DNA of 64,000 nucleotides from Juglans regia. Its lineage: Eukaryota > Streptophyta > Magnoliopsida > Fagales > Juglandaceae. The notes under the pieces were generated by a model. It saw only the letters and a list, made by a program, of their open reading frames with translations. It made no database searches and was not told the DNA's origin. How positions within the stretch are numbered: the stretch's first letter is position 1; each line of letters starts with the position of its first letter. Of the stretch, positions 21,075 through 33,479 are shown one piece after another. The stretch is taken from NCBI RefSeq assembly GCF_001411555.2, contig NC_049908.1:28124724-28188723 (forward strand), given 5' to 3'. Made by a program: the position numbers and the translations under genes.

Positions 21075-22236
21075 TCATGCATCCTTTTTCCAGAAAAAGG
21101 ACTTCTCTACCATGTACCCGTTCTGATCATGATCATCATTGCATTGAAGAAGTTCGACGTCACTCGGATTCAGTTGGTTTAAAACTCCATTCAGATCGTA
21201 TCTTTGAGATTCTGAACTAAACGTCCCCACTTGCTCAGCATAATTAGGAGCCCATCCACTGTAGTTTTGATTATAGTTTTGAAAAGGTATGGTTGGATTC
21301 ATTTGGATTTCCAAAGGAATATTTCTGTACGGATCTTGAATGATCTGATCTCTCAAATGATCATCTGATGATGTAGCTAATATTGAAAATGGTTCTTGAA
21401 TCTGATCTCTTCCCAGGATATTTGTAGAATGGATCATTCCTTGACCCCAGATCATTCCCATCATTGGATTTTCTGCTCCTTGGTTTCTAATATTCTCATC
21501 TAAATGCGGAGGGAAATTCATAACCATCCCTTCACAAAACATTTGTAAAAGAAAGTTAAAAGAGCAGTACTATTTTTGGTTGTCAAAACCTTGACATGCA
21601 TAGTTCTGAAAAGGAAGAAAATTACTGCAATTCAATACCTGTTGGATCATTGATACTAAAGCATGGTTGGTAATTGGTTTGTTGATAAGCTTGAACTTGT
21701 TGCATGTCACCCACTAATGGAGTAGGGACAATATTCGAGAAAGGCGACTGCAAATTACTGGAGCTGATCATGTTTGGCCTATCTCTATTGAAATCTAAAG
21801 AAAACTCTCTTGTGGCATTGTAGAAATGATCTTGATCTGAGTGGAAGAAAGGAGAACTCAGACTAGGGAATGGTCTCATGCTCAACATTAACATCCGGCT
21901 GTCGCATTGAAGGAGCTTCTTATAGTGTTTGTCAAGGGCACCTGGTGGAAATTCAAGATAGTGCCTCCTATATATAGATAGCGTGTTAGTGAGAAATTAA
22001 AATTCAATAGAGTTGCATGTAAATAACAAAGACAACTGTTGCATATATAAAAAGATTACACAAAAATAAACCCACAAACTGGCGTGAGTTTACCTAATCT
22101 GTTAAATATATTTTACAATAAAAGTAAGTTTACAATTTGACGTACTGCATCAAACTACGTCAGTTTGTGAATTTATTTTTGTGTAATCTCTTTTTGACTA
22201 AAGTATTTCTCAATAACAAATGAATCAAGGAAATTA

Positions 22237-22292
<56 letters not shown>

Positions 22293-23796
22293 CATATTGT
22301 TTATTGAAAACGAATAAACCTGTGAATTAGAGCTTCACCCTCAGTGAAATCTGAACAATTTTTCCAAAGAGTATGTTTCCTTGGCCTCGGATTAGTTTCT
22401 TTGTAGAATGCAGGTGGACTACTGAGCTGAAAAAAGTGACAACACTATGATGAATTGAGACTTGAACAAGGGAAAAAAAAAAAAACTATATCAATTTAAG
22501 GATATATAATAAAGAGAATGACCTCAATTTCCAGAATTCCTGGCTGACCTTCCACCATTGAAGCTCTAATTGCTAGAACTTGAGACCACTGTATTTCAAT
22601 CTTGCTCTTCAAACCATCCTTCAAAATTTCCCACATCATGATCTTTTTCTTTGCATAGTAACACTTTGCCACCAAAGTATCTCCACGTTTAGCAACAACC
22701 TGCTCATTTTTCAGCCAGATATTCTTATTTATTTTATTTTATTTTATTTTATTAATTACAGATTTAAAATTCCGGGTATCACCTTCCACGAGCCGATTCT
22801 AATAAATGATGCGCAGAAGTTTGAAGCTTTCATCTTCTTATTATCAGTACAGGCCTTTTCTTGAACCCCAGAATGGCCTGCGCTATGACTACTAGTCCCA
22901 GCAACAGCATCAGTACATTTACTAGTGTTATCTGCATGGGAAACGCCCAGTTCATCCAAGCCCAAGAAAGGGGCCATGTTCGAGAGTGTCAAACCAATAG
23001 GAGGCAAGCACAGAAGAGCTTCGATCAACTTAGCCTACAAATTAGGTTTAAAGTGGTAACAAAAAACAAAAACAAAAAAAAAAAAAGAGAAGAAGTTTAG
23101 AACTTAAGCGTGTAATTCATGAATGATATCAGAACAACAGAAACCAACCTTATTAATTTATATCAATGCATGAGCAAAGAACAGAAATCTACGTTGTTCA
23201 CTTCCAAAAATGGCGAAAAGAATATAAAGATCAAATCTTTTGAACAGAAACCAAACTTGAGAGGGACAGAGTTTAATATAAATATTAAATATATATATAT
23301 ATATATATATATATCCATATATACGTACACTATATATAAGCCCCAGCAATGAGTAGTACAGATGCTGCATGCAGATACCAAAACCGCCCATGCAGATACA
23401 CAAAACCTTTCCAAAACCTCAAACTAGAAACAACACCCCTGAGGCAACCACAGATATGACGTACTGTTTGAACCCCATGCATAAACCCGCGGATAAACAA
23501 CCATAAACTCATCAAGAAAAAGATCAAGAATACCAGACGTTAATTAAAAAAAAAAATGAATCTTGGTCGACAAACAATGGGAGAAAGAAAAGAGTGCTTC
23601 AAGACACCTTTTCCTCAGTGTCTGCTGGTGTTTGCATCAGCCTCTGATTTGCTGCTTCTTGGATCTGAAGCGCACAAGCAGAGCTTCTATTGTTATAGCT
23701 AGACTCAAACGGCAGGTTATTTGACTGTTCATGAGACTCAAATAACTCACAATACTTCTGATTCAACGACGAGAGAAACTTCCCACCTTGAACCAT
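21075..23796 (-). CDS. TRF-like family protein, six exons, 502 aa
   Basis: Exons, minus strand: 23796-23608, 23034-22783, 22699-22523, 22426-22320, 21967-21639, 21529-21075 (TGA). All introns are GT-AG and phases join without a frame break. The predicted protein has a short N-terminal extension, a conserved LIEALLCLPPIGLTL segment (about 66-80), a ASFIRIGSWK block (about 138-147), GDTLVAKCYYAKKK (about 153-166), a PRPRKHTLWKNCSDFT block (about 219-234), RHYLEFPPGALDKHYKKLLQ (about 243-262) and a long Asn/Gln-rich C-terminal half without domains. The middle blocks match a plant-specific family labelled 'TRF-like' in Arabidopsis; despite the name I see no Myb/telobox domain, so a telomere role should not be assumed. 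The gene looks intact. Its last codons and 3' flank are duplicated at 14381-17466. Confidence 0.82.
22240..22291. repeat. TG/TA microsatellite in intron 4 of the TRF-like gene
   Basis: GTGTGTGTGTA followed by more than 20 TA units, located between exons 4 and 5. Likely polymorphic in length. A second TA tract lies in intron 1 at about 23288-23315. Confidence 0.95.
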
Positions 23797-23918
23797 GTCT
23801 TCGCTTTTACTATTCTTTTAAGCAAACTATTTGAGATCAGAATAACACACACACACACTTTCAAATGAATCCGGAAATCCTTCAGTTGGACGATATAATA
23901 TATATCTATATATGTAGT

Positions 23919-23953
<35 letters not shown>

Positions 23954-23960
23954 GGCGCCA
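23797..23960 (-). promoter_or_regulatory. 5' leader/promoter of the TRF-like gene with CT repeat
   Basis: GA-repeat on plus (about 23919-23953; CT on the coding strand) lies about 125-155 bp upstream of the start codon, a layout like the AIF-like gene leader. TATATAG-like sequence lies at about 23897-23913. The exact transcription start is not determinable. Confidence 0.4.
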
Positions 23961-24263
23961 ATAAGAACAGATGGCCAGCGTAGTTTGGTAGGAATCGTAG
24001 AAAAGGGGAAAGCAGAGTATGGGAAAGAAGTCTTTGTGATGTTTGATTTTCAAACGGATTCTTTTGTTTAGAACAGACAATGAGACTCAGGTCATCAAAA
24101 TTTAAAATATAAAAAATTGGCTCCAAAAATATTTCTTTAAATTTTTGCCGTTTGGATTCGTTATATGTGTGTGTACGTAAATATATATATATATATATTT
24201 ATTTAAAAATTATAAAACTAAAATCAAGAAATTAATATGACTTAATATGATGATTTTTATTAT

Positions 24264-24440
24264 AAGTAATTCTACATACAACCGTGAAGTGCGTAATCGT
24301 CGCGTAATCGCTTTGAAAAAGAGTGAGATCCACTATTAAAAAATTAATTTTTTTATGTGGGTCTCATGTTTTATTCATTTTTTTCAAAGCGATTACGCGG
24401 CGGTTACGTAATTCACGGTTGTAAGTATATTTTCTCTTTT
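24264..24440. mobile_element. MITE family B, well-preserved foldback copy
   Basis: The arms starting ACCGTGAAGTGCGTAATC and ending GTTACGTAATTCACGGT are complementary over most of about 75 bp each, separated by TTAAAAAATTAATTTTTT. It is the clearest hairpin of the family in this window. Confidence 0.8.
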
Positions 24441-24999
24441 ATTATTAATAAAGGTTATTAAATAGTACAACATTGGCGGAATGTGATAGTTATTTTAGGG
24501 TAATTTTATTTGTGATATTTTCTTATAAAAATATTTTTTTATTTATTTTTATGTCATTTGGATAGTCATAGAAAGTCTGTTTCTAAAACTCACAATCTAC
24601 GTGTCTCTCTTCAATTGGAAGCAAACTTCTAACAAGTGTCCTAAGGCGCCACCATAACGTCATACATGCTTATGGGTCCGGTATAACTAGGGGTGTAAAT
24701 TTAAATTGGAAAATCGGTCCAGACCGGACCAGATCGATTTCACCGGTTTTGAACCAGTCCGGTCCGGGACCGGTTCTTGGAATGTGAAAACCGGCCGGTT
24801 CCGGTCCGGTTCCTGTTTTAGGATTTTTGGGACCGGACCGGTTGATAAAAAAAATATATAAAAAATAATATTTTTATATATAAGTTATTAAGTTTTATAC
24901 AAAATATTTTATATATATTAATATATAAAATTATAAATTTATATGTGAAAATTTTATATATAATATATAATTATATATATTCATATTATAATTTATAAA

Positions 25000-26225
25000 T
25001 TATTACATTAAATGTTAATACTAATATATAAGTTTATAAATAATACTAATAGTCTAATATAAACTATAGACTATAGTTATACTTATAATTAATACTAAAA
25101 GATTTTACTAAAAGTTTATAACTAATACTAATATTAAATATATAGTTTATAACTAATACTAATATATAACTTATAACTATACCAATAGTCTTATATTAAT
25201 ACTATTATATAGTCTGATATATTATTTAGCTATACTAATATTAATATTATAATATATAAGTCTATAACTATTTAATTAATACTAATAGTCTAATATAGAC
25301 TATAGACTATAGTTATAATTAATACTAAAAGTTTTTACTAGAAGTTTATAACTAATACTAATATTAAATATATAGTTTATAACTAATACTAATATATAAC
25401 TTATAACTATATTAATAGTCTAATATTAATACTATTATATAGTCTAATATATTATTTAGATTTACTAATATATAAGTCTATAACTATTTAACTAATAGTC
25501 TAATACTAATAGTTTAATATAGACTATAGTTTTACTTATACTAATATAGTTATACTAAATCACTATAGACTATAGTTATACTTATACTAATATAGCTATA
25601 CTAAATCACTAAAAGTTTATAACTAATACTAATATATAGTTTATAACTAATACTAATATATAACTATACTAATAGGCTAATATTAATACTATTATATAGT
25701 CTAATATATTATATAGCTATACTAATATACAAGTCTATAACTATTTAACTAATAGTCTAATACTAATAGTTTAATATAGACTATAATTATAGTTATACTA
25801 TTATAGTTATACTAAATCACTATAACTAATACTAATATATATAATATAACTATACTAATTGACTAATATTAATACTATTAATCTATTATATAGTCTAATA
25901 TATTATATAGCTATACTAATATATAAGTCTATAACTATTTAACTAATATTAATAGTTTAATATAAACTATAATTATAGTTATACTAATATAGTTATACTA
26001 AATCACTATAACTAATACTAATATATAACTATACTAGTAGGCTAAATTGTATATTACAAATATTTATATATAGTTACAAATATTTATATATATAACTATA
26101 CTAATATTAAATTTATTACAAATATTTATATATAGTTATATTAAATTACTATAGTCTATTAAATGTATTACATTGAAAATATATTAAATGTATTACAAAT
26201 GTTTATATATAGTTATATATATAAA
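25000..26225. repeat. AT-rich minisatellite inside the hAT element
   Basis: Built from ACTAATACTAATATATA, TATAGTCTAATATATTAT and AAGTCTATAACTATTTAACT motifs. The last recurs near 25256, 25476, 25731 and 25926, giving imperfect units of about 0.2-0.25 kb. Parts of the same motif set occur in the 62.9-kb element, so the array probably expanded from hAT interior sequence. Confidence 0.75.
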
Positions 26226-26241
26226 ACATTCCAAGTAGAGA

Positions 26242-26568
26242 ATCATGAAAATTATAGTACCTTCCATCTCTTAAACAGAGTAATACTGAGGTGTTTAATC
26301 CACTTCTAGTAAGTGGTTTTATAGTCACTTATACTAATCCAATATGTATGAAAGAGTATTTCTGTTCTTTGTGACGATTAATTGTTATCCTAATTATTCT
26401 CTTTCATTATTTGATACCAATATCTTGCATTCTTTAATATTAAATATTAAAACAAATGGTTATCATATGATGAAAGGATCACATCCTTTAACAGTAGTTT
26501 ATAGGATCTACTATAAATTAATGAAAACAACATTAGAGCCACAAGCTCTTATTACCAGTCCAAAATGA
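26242..26568 (+). pseudogene. Caulimovirid movement-protein C-terminal remnant
   Basis: After several stops upstream of 26344, a 74-codon open stretch carries the NCYPNYSLSL, LNIKTNGYHMMKGS and VVYRIYYKLM segments typical of the C-terminal half of pararetroviral 30K-type movement proteins. The N-terminal half is absent or unreadable. Confidence 0.75.
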
Positions 26569-26799
26569 TATACATTACTATTACAATCTAGTACACAAAA
26601 CTCCAGTATACAAATTCCTAAACAAATCAATTAGAACCAAATTACACTTCCAAATGAATGGCAATTAGAGAATATCATCTCATTACCTAAAATAGAAAAT
26701 AATTCTAAAGATGATTTTGAATATATAGAACAAAAAACAGACGGAACAGTTCAAATAGCTTTTCAACCCTTTAGAAGATCATTTTCACATTATTCTTCT

Positions 26800-28982
26800 C
26801 CAGTACCCTCTAGTTATTAGACACCCAGATCTGCATTTACATCAATCACTCGGAATAAATCTCAAAATTTTGATACTAGATACCAGAATCTTGACACACA
26901 GATTCGGGGAATTATTCCTAGAAATATTATAGATACACCAGTATATACTGTTAGCCATCCTGATAAAGCATCCACCTCTCGTAATCTTGAAAAAGAACCT
27001 GAACCTTCTTCCCCAACGTACTCACAAGTAGTTGGAGATGATGCCCAAATATATACCCTGAATAAAGAAGACTTTAAAATCAACAAGGAATACCTTAAAC
27101 AAGATTATATGAAAGAGGAAAATAGTCACAAAAGAATAATATTCTTCTCAACTTTTACAAAATTAGAAAGAGATTATATTCAAGAAAAATATTATGAGGA
27201 TTTAGAAAAAATACAGACTAATATACATTTCTTTACATGGTTCGAGATATATAAATCCAATCAATTATCTATTATAAACAGAATCACTAACCAATGGATT
27301 AAAGGAGAAAATAACCAAACTGTTTATGAGGAATATCCCCATTTTGAAGTTATCAAGTTCAATCAAAGAAACACTCAAATTTTAGCTTCACCAATAAAAA
27401 AACATAATATTACAAATACTGATAAAAATTTTGATAATATAATTCAATAAAACAATTATACCAATTTATATTTAAAAACTATGGCAAACAATTAGAAAGA
27501 ATTGAAACCTAAATATCTCCTATAAAACCTACTATTAAAGAAGTAAAAGAAACCCCTTTGTTTGTTCCCCACGAGATTCCATCTCATTTAAAAACTACTT
27601 TTTCTAAAAGCAAAAATGATTTATTAGAACAAATCTCTAGTAAATTAGAAAAATTAACTATTAGTAATTCTGCTTCTACCTCAAAACAACCCCATATTAA
27701 TGTATTAAGTAAAACAGACTCTCCTGTATTATCTGATTCTGAAATTAGTAATATTGAAAACTAATTTAAAAATCTAGACCTACAAATAAATAAGATTAGA
27801 GGAGATCATGTTAATAGCTTTTCAGCTAGAGATTCTAAACATCATATTTCTATTACTCGAAATTGGTATCCTAGGCCCACTCCGCCGGATATGCAATTCG
27901 AGGAAAGAGAACATATAGCAAGATCTGATTTCGCACCAGATATATTATATGAATGCAATATAGATGGATTATCTGAATATTAAATATTAAATCATTTCTA
28001 AGAGATGATTATAGTTGCCAATGTCTATAAAAGTAATAGAAAGACTAATCATCAAGTAGCACACATTATTATCACAGGGTTTACTGGTCAATTAAAAGGC
28101 TGGTGGGATCACTATCTTTCATACGAACAAAAGTCACAGATATTAAATGCTTATAAATATGATAAAAACATGCAAATGATTAAAACTGAAAATGATTTAC
28201 CTATAAAAGATGCTGTAAACACATTAATATATACATTAACTAAACACTTTGTTAGTGATCTTGTTCAGTTCAAAGAAATAACTAGTGATTTATTGATTAA
28301 TTTAAAATGTTCCCAATTATCTTATTTCCGTTGGTATAAAGATGTATTTCTAACTAAAGTTATGATCAGAAATGATTGCTAACAGCCATACTGGAAGGAA
28401 AAGTTCATAGCCGGACTTCCACATTACTTCGCCCAAAAAGTACGAGAATCATCATTAAGACCAGATGGTACTCTTGATTTTCATAATCTTACATATGGTG
28501 ATATAATAAGTAAAATTAATAGAACTGCATTAACTATGTGCACCGATTTAAGATTAAAAAAGCAAATGAAGAAAGAAAAGAAATTTGCTAGAAAAGAATT
28601 AGGTACCTTTTGTGAACAATTCGGCTATACTCTATTATTAGCCCCTTCAAGTAGACATAGAAAAGGGAAAAAGGTCTACAAGAATTATTCTAATAAAAGA
28701 CGAAAATACAAAAAATCCTATAAAAAGATAAAAGAGAAACAAACATATAATAAGCCACTAAAAAATTCTAAAAAGACTAATAAAAAGAAAAAACAGATTG
28801 TTTGTTATAAATGCGGAAAAGTTGGACATTATAAATCAAATTGTAAAGTCAAACAACAGATTAATGAATTAGATATATCTGAAGCATTAAAAGACAGATT
28901 ATTAGATATTTTTATAATACATTCAAGCGAAGAGGAAGAAGATAGTTCTTCAAAGGAAGAAGAAATCTATCAATTAAAATAA
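26800..28982 (+). pseudogene. Caulimovirid polyprotein linker and coat-protein region
   Basis: Broken open stretches at 27109-27450, 27558-27764, 28005-28382 and 28536-28982 read in the order expected for the capsid part. The last is Lys-rich and ends with a CX2CX4HX4C zinc knuckle (about 28803-28844) followed by an acidic Glu/Ser tract, the hallmark of caulimovirid coat proteins. In-frame stops separate the pieces. Confidence 0.8.
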
Positions 28983-29539
28983 TCAAGTTTTTCAGAACAA
29001 TCTTCTGATAATGAATCCGAAGAAGATGAAGTATAAATTTATAATTGTCTAAATAAAGATAATTATATCTGTAACAAAACTATTAATATACTTTCAAGGC
29101 AAGAAGACATTATATTAGAATTGATAGATAAAATTAATAACCCTCAAGAAAGAAAGGATTACTTAAAAAAGTTAAAAGATACTTTTAGTAATCAAAATTC
29201 TTCAGTAACGGCATTTGCAACACCTTATAATTTTTCAGAAATAATAGGAAGATTTAAAACCGACAAACAGAAAATTACGATACAAGATATACAATAAGAA
29301 ATTAATGAGATAAAACAGGAGATTAAAAATTTAAAAAATCAAATCTTAAACTAGAAGTTTCAAATGAACAATTATTACAAGAAATTATATTATTAAAAAT
29401 AGAGAAGAATGAAAATAATTTTCATAATAAAGAACATGATAAAGAATAAGGAGAATGCTCAACTTTAGGTATAAAAGATGAAACAGATAACTTCATTAAT
29501 ATCCTTGAAAAGATAAATTTTCAAAAATGGTATACTGAG

Positions 29540-29900
29540 GTAACAATTTTTATTAACCAAGAATTTTCTTTTACGACAATTGCCCTCTTGGATACAGGAG
29601 CAGATTTAAATTGTATACAAGAAGGAATAATACCCTCTAAATATTTTGAAAAGATAAAAGAAATATTATCCCAAGCTAATGGAACAAAATTAAACATAAA
29701 TTATAAATTATCCAATGCACACATTTGTAATAGTAGAATTTGTTTTAGAACAGCATTTATTTTAGTAAAAAAATGTTAATACTAAAGTAATATTAGGAAA
29801 TCCTTTTCTTACTCTACTTTATCATTTTTCTGTAACAGAAGAAGGAATTTTTATTAAAATACTTGGACAGGAAATCCAATTTAAATTTTTATTTCCTCAA
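29540..29900 (+). pseudogene. Caulimovirid aspartic protease remnant
   Basis: The motif LLDTGADLNCI (about 29585-29617) is a retropepsin active-site signature in the caulimovirid style. The open frame stops at 29779; related sequence continues in another frame. Confidence 0.8.
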
Positions 29901-30129
29901 GTATCAAAAGAAATTAATTCTTTAAAAGAAATCTCATTAACCAAAGAAATTAATTTTTTAACAAAAAATAGAATTAAAACAAAAGAAAACCAGATAAGTT
30001 TTTTAAAACAAGAATTAAAATACAAAAGAATCCAAAAACAACTAAAAGACCCGTTATTAACCCAAAAAATTGAAAATTTTAAAACTATAATTGAAAATTA
30101 AGTATGCTCTAACCTGCCTAATGCTTTTT

Positions 30130-31420
30130 GGAACCGAAAACAGCATATAGTTGAATTACCCTATGAAAAAGATTTTTCTGAGAAAAATATTCCAACCAAG
30201 GCTAGACCTATCCAAATGAATAATGAATTATTAGAATACTGTAAAAAAGAAATTAAGGATTTAAGATCAAAATGATTAATAAGAAAAAGTAAATCACCAT
30301 GAAGTTGTGCTACTTTTTATGTTAAGAAATATACAGAATTAGAAAGAGGAGTTCTTCGCCTAGTCATCAATTATAAACCTCTAAATAAAGTATTACAATG
30401 GATTAGATATCCAATTCCCAATAAAAAAGATTTATTATCTCGACTTTATAATGCTACAGTATTTTCAAAGTTTGATATGAAAAGTGGATTTTGGAAAATT
30501 TAAATTACTGAAAAAGACCGATATAAAACAGCATTTACAGTTTCTTTTGGACATTTTGAATGGAATGTTATGCCATTTGGATTAGAAAATGCCCCTAGTG
30601 AATTCCAAAATATTATGAATGAGATATTTACCCCTTTTATTCAATTTGCGATAGTTTATATAGATGATGTATTAATATTTTCTTCATCTATTGAACAACA
30701 TTAGAAACATTTAAATACTTTTGTTCAAATCATCAAACAAAATGGATTAGTAGTTTCATCACCTAAAATAAAATTATTTCAAAATAAAATTAGGTTCCTT
30801 AGACATGAGATTTATCAAGGAACTATTACACCAATTAGCAGAGCTATAGAATTTGTCGATAAATTTTCAGACGAAATAAAAGATAAGAACCAATTACTGA
30901 GATTTTTAGTAAGTCTCAATTATGTCGCAGACTTTTATCAATCTCTCAGACCATTATGTAAACCATTATTTAAAAGATTAAAAAAGAACTCACCTCCTTG
31001 GACAAATGAACATACTAATATTATAAAACAAATTAAGGCTCATGTTAAGAAATTACCATGTTTAGGAATTCCATCTCCGCATAGCTTTAAAATTGTTGAA
31101 ACAGATGCCTCTGATCTTGGATATGGAAAAATTATGAAACAGAAATTATCAACGGATTTGGAACAAATTGTTCGATTCCATTCAGGATGTTGGAATTCTG
31201 CCCAAAAGAATTATAGTACTATTAAAAAGAAAATTCTAGCTATTGTATTATGTATTTCTAAATTTTAAGATGATTTGCTGAATCAAAAGTTTTTACTTAG
31301 AATAGATTGTAAATCAGTCAAGGAAGTTTTGATTAAAAATGTTAAAAACCTAGCTGCTAAGCAAATATTTGACAAATAACAAGCTATATTAAGTATTTTT
31401 GATTTTGATATTGAACATTA
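30130..31420 (+). pseudogene. Caulimovirid reverse transcriptase and RNase H remnant
   Basis: Recognisable reverse-transcriptase blocks include the FDMKSGFW region (stop shortly after), TAFTVSFGHFEWNVMPFGL, and YIDDVLIF (about 30656-30680), the catalytic motif. A connection region and RNase H follow (about 31080-31270, starting VETDASDLGYG). Several in-frame stops break the frame, so it is inactive. Confidence 0.88.
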
Positions 31421-31478
31421 AAGGAGAATCTAATTCTCTTCCTGATTTTCTATCTCGAGAATTCTTACAGGGAAAATC

Positions 31479-32033
31479 ATGTCTTCCTCAACGTCCAGAG
31501 TAAAGTCCAAATCCTCATATGCGAGGCCACCATCTCCTCCTTATCCTTCACCTTGTCCCTCCGCAACTCCAAGACCATATACGGTATTGGGGTCATTACC
31601 ACAAAACATTAGACCCTCTTATAATTCATTTTCACCATTAGCTGCTCTAAAACTACCGACCTATTCCAAAGCTGTTTCTCCCTCTTCCTCTTCTCCTTCC
31701 CAAATTATTAATCCTCCATTATTATCTCAACTTTTTTCATCTCCTATTATCATCAAATCTCATTGGCACCCAGTTTTTCCTATTGAATCTGAAATTCAAC
31801 ATCTGTCTGACTCCCAGAAATTACTTGATGCCTTCATTTTACCAGACTGGCATTATATTCCACAAAACATTAAGAAAACTCAGCATTTTTATAAATTCAT
31901 ATTAGTAGATACCGACTCAATTATTCTCTCTGAAATTCATTGTTCTCTACAAACCCAACCTTCTCCACCTGCATCACCAATTATTGATTTTCATAAAGTC
32001 GCCATTAAACAGGTTCTCACTCTGGAACATTGA
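31479..32033 (+). pseudogene. Ser/Pro-rich ORF downstream of the viral polymerase
   Basis: 184-codon open stretch immediately after the RNase H region, starting MSSSTSRVKSKSSYARPPSP. It is rich in Ser and Pro in its first half, with a more ordered second half (HWHPVFPIESEIQ, LDAFILPDWHYIPQNI). Similar-style open sequence continues in pieces to about 32775, ending in a Gln/Ser-rich tail. By position it corresponds to the second ORF of florendo/petuvirus-like genomes, whose role I cannot state. The downstream part has stops, so the gene is probably broken. Confidence 0.6.
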
Positions 32034-32940
32034 GGAAAAAATCCCTATTTAACAAGAAAGTTCACTCATCCTTATGATCCTACTTATTATGATTATTATG
32101 ATTACCAGCAAGCATTGACAAAAATGTTTCTAAAACAAAATAAAAACCTGCGTCATTCATGGTTCCTTTATTTTGACAAATTATAATAAATCACCACACT
32201 CCCGAAATGGTTTTCACTATGGTGGGAATATTACGGACCTGAAACTCTTATCCTTCCTCTTCCCCTTCAAGAAAGTCTCCGAAATTTCATTTCACAAAAT
32301 GATAATCCACCAGCATTAACCCATTGTTCTCCACTTCTGATTTTCTTTCTCAAAACAAAATTAAATTGGATTTATGAAATGAGAATATGTTATCAAACCT
32401 CATCACTCTCTCAAAACCATTATGTTTCTAGCCCGTCAAGTTTCTGTCAAATGGTGGAAAAAATACAATTACGATCATGTATTAAAAATGTTTTCAAAAG
32501 TCACCAAAACTCCAGAAGTCCTAGTCCAATGAAACAGATTTTAAGCACAATTAGCATCCATTACCAATAAGAAAGATTTGAAAAAATTTGCTGAAGCAAT
32601 GTCACAAATATCAGACAGTGACGATGAAGAAGAAGCACAACACCAAGCCAAATTATATCCACTACAACAATCCGCATTATCACCAACTCATCAAGCCTCT
32701 CCTTCTCAACAGGCCTCCCAAAGTAACCAAGCCGCCTCTCCCTCTCAAGATTACTCACCTTATCATCCAGTATAACTGATGGATTCTCAAGACCCATTTG
32801 AACTTGAATTAGCAAATTACGATCTTCAGAATATGTGACTCCAAAAGATTATTACTTTTCGATTAGTCAGCAAGACAGACGGAAGTTGTCAGGAATATTA
32901 TCCCTCCAGAAGATTATTATTGTTTGTGCAAGTCCTATAC

Positions 32941-33068
32941 AGTGTTTGTTTTTAGTGTCGGCTATACTGTATCTATTTTTAGCGTCGGCTGATACTGTTC
33001 TTGTTTTTAGTATCAGCTGATACTGTTCATATATCATTAGACTTACTGTTTAAGTGTCTATATAAAGG
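32941..33068 (+). promoter_or_regulatory. Putative viral pregenomic promoter: triple repeat plus TATA box
   Basis: Three imperfect copies of a 26-29-bp unit (TTGTTTTTAG...CGGCTGATACTG) lie at about 32947-32971, 32972-33000 and 33001-33028. CTATATAAAGG follows at 33058-33068. The position after the last ORF and before the leader matches the caulimovirid pregenomic RNA promoter. Activity is unknown. Confidence 0.65.
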
Positions 33069-33405
33069 GGTTCACGAGGAAAGAAGGGCATTCAGAATTC
33101 TTGATCTGAAATCCCTTCCTCTCACTCAAACCTCTCTATCCGTCCAGTCCGTCCTTCTCACTTCATCTCTCAATCCTTTTTTCTAATATCTTCAACCTTC
33201 AACTCCTTTAAGAATTAGTCTCCTTGTAAGTATTATGTTTTTAATGAAGAAATTTATTTCATATATCTCTCTTATATTATTTACTTCCTCATGCATATGG
33301 TCGGTTATACCGCCTGCTCTATCTGTTATCATGCATATAGCCGGTTATACCGCCTATTGTCATTACTATTAATATTATCTGTTTATCTATTTCATACCTG
33401 AGAAA
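33069..33405 (+). other. Putative viral leader region
   Basis: Non-coding sequence downstream of the viral TATA box. Includes two copies of GGTTATACCGCCT within CATGCATAT(G/A)G contexts (about 33291-33360). I could not locate a convincing tRNA-Met primer site, so the end of the viral unit is approximate. Confidence 0.45.
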
Positions 33406-33479
33406 TATGTATTACATTGAAAATATATTAAATGTATCAGTATTAGAAATATTTATATATAGTTATATTAAATTCATAA

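Larger units (their letters stand above)
26226..33405 (+). mobile_element. Decayed endogenous caulimovirid (plant pararetrovirus)
   Basis: In order on the plus strand: movement-protein end, a linker, coat-protein region with zinc knuckle, aspartic protease, reverse transcriptase, RNase H, a separate Ser/Pro-rich ORF, then promoter and leader. This is the gene order of Caulimoviridae with a single large polyprotein plus one downstream ORF (Florendovirus/Petuvirus-like, by layout only). No integrase or LTRs are seen, as expected. Every domain is interrupted by stops or shifts (for example in the movement-protein start, between coat and protease, and in the reverse transcriptase near 30500 and 30700), so it cannot encode a functional polyprotein. 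The left edge lacks the movement-protein N-terminus. Both edges abut a similar AT-rich segment. Confidence 0.9.

Noticed and set aside
21075..23796. MADS-box (AGL66/104-like) identity for the six-exon gene
   Set aside because: The Asn/Gln-rich tail suggested it, but no MADS or K domain is present and the conserved blocks match the TRF-like family.
25000..26225. CRISPR-like or satellite repeat array
   Set aside because: Imperfect AT-rich units without regular spacers in a plant genome; treated as an element-internal minisatellite.
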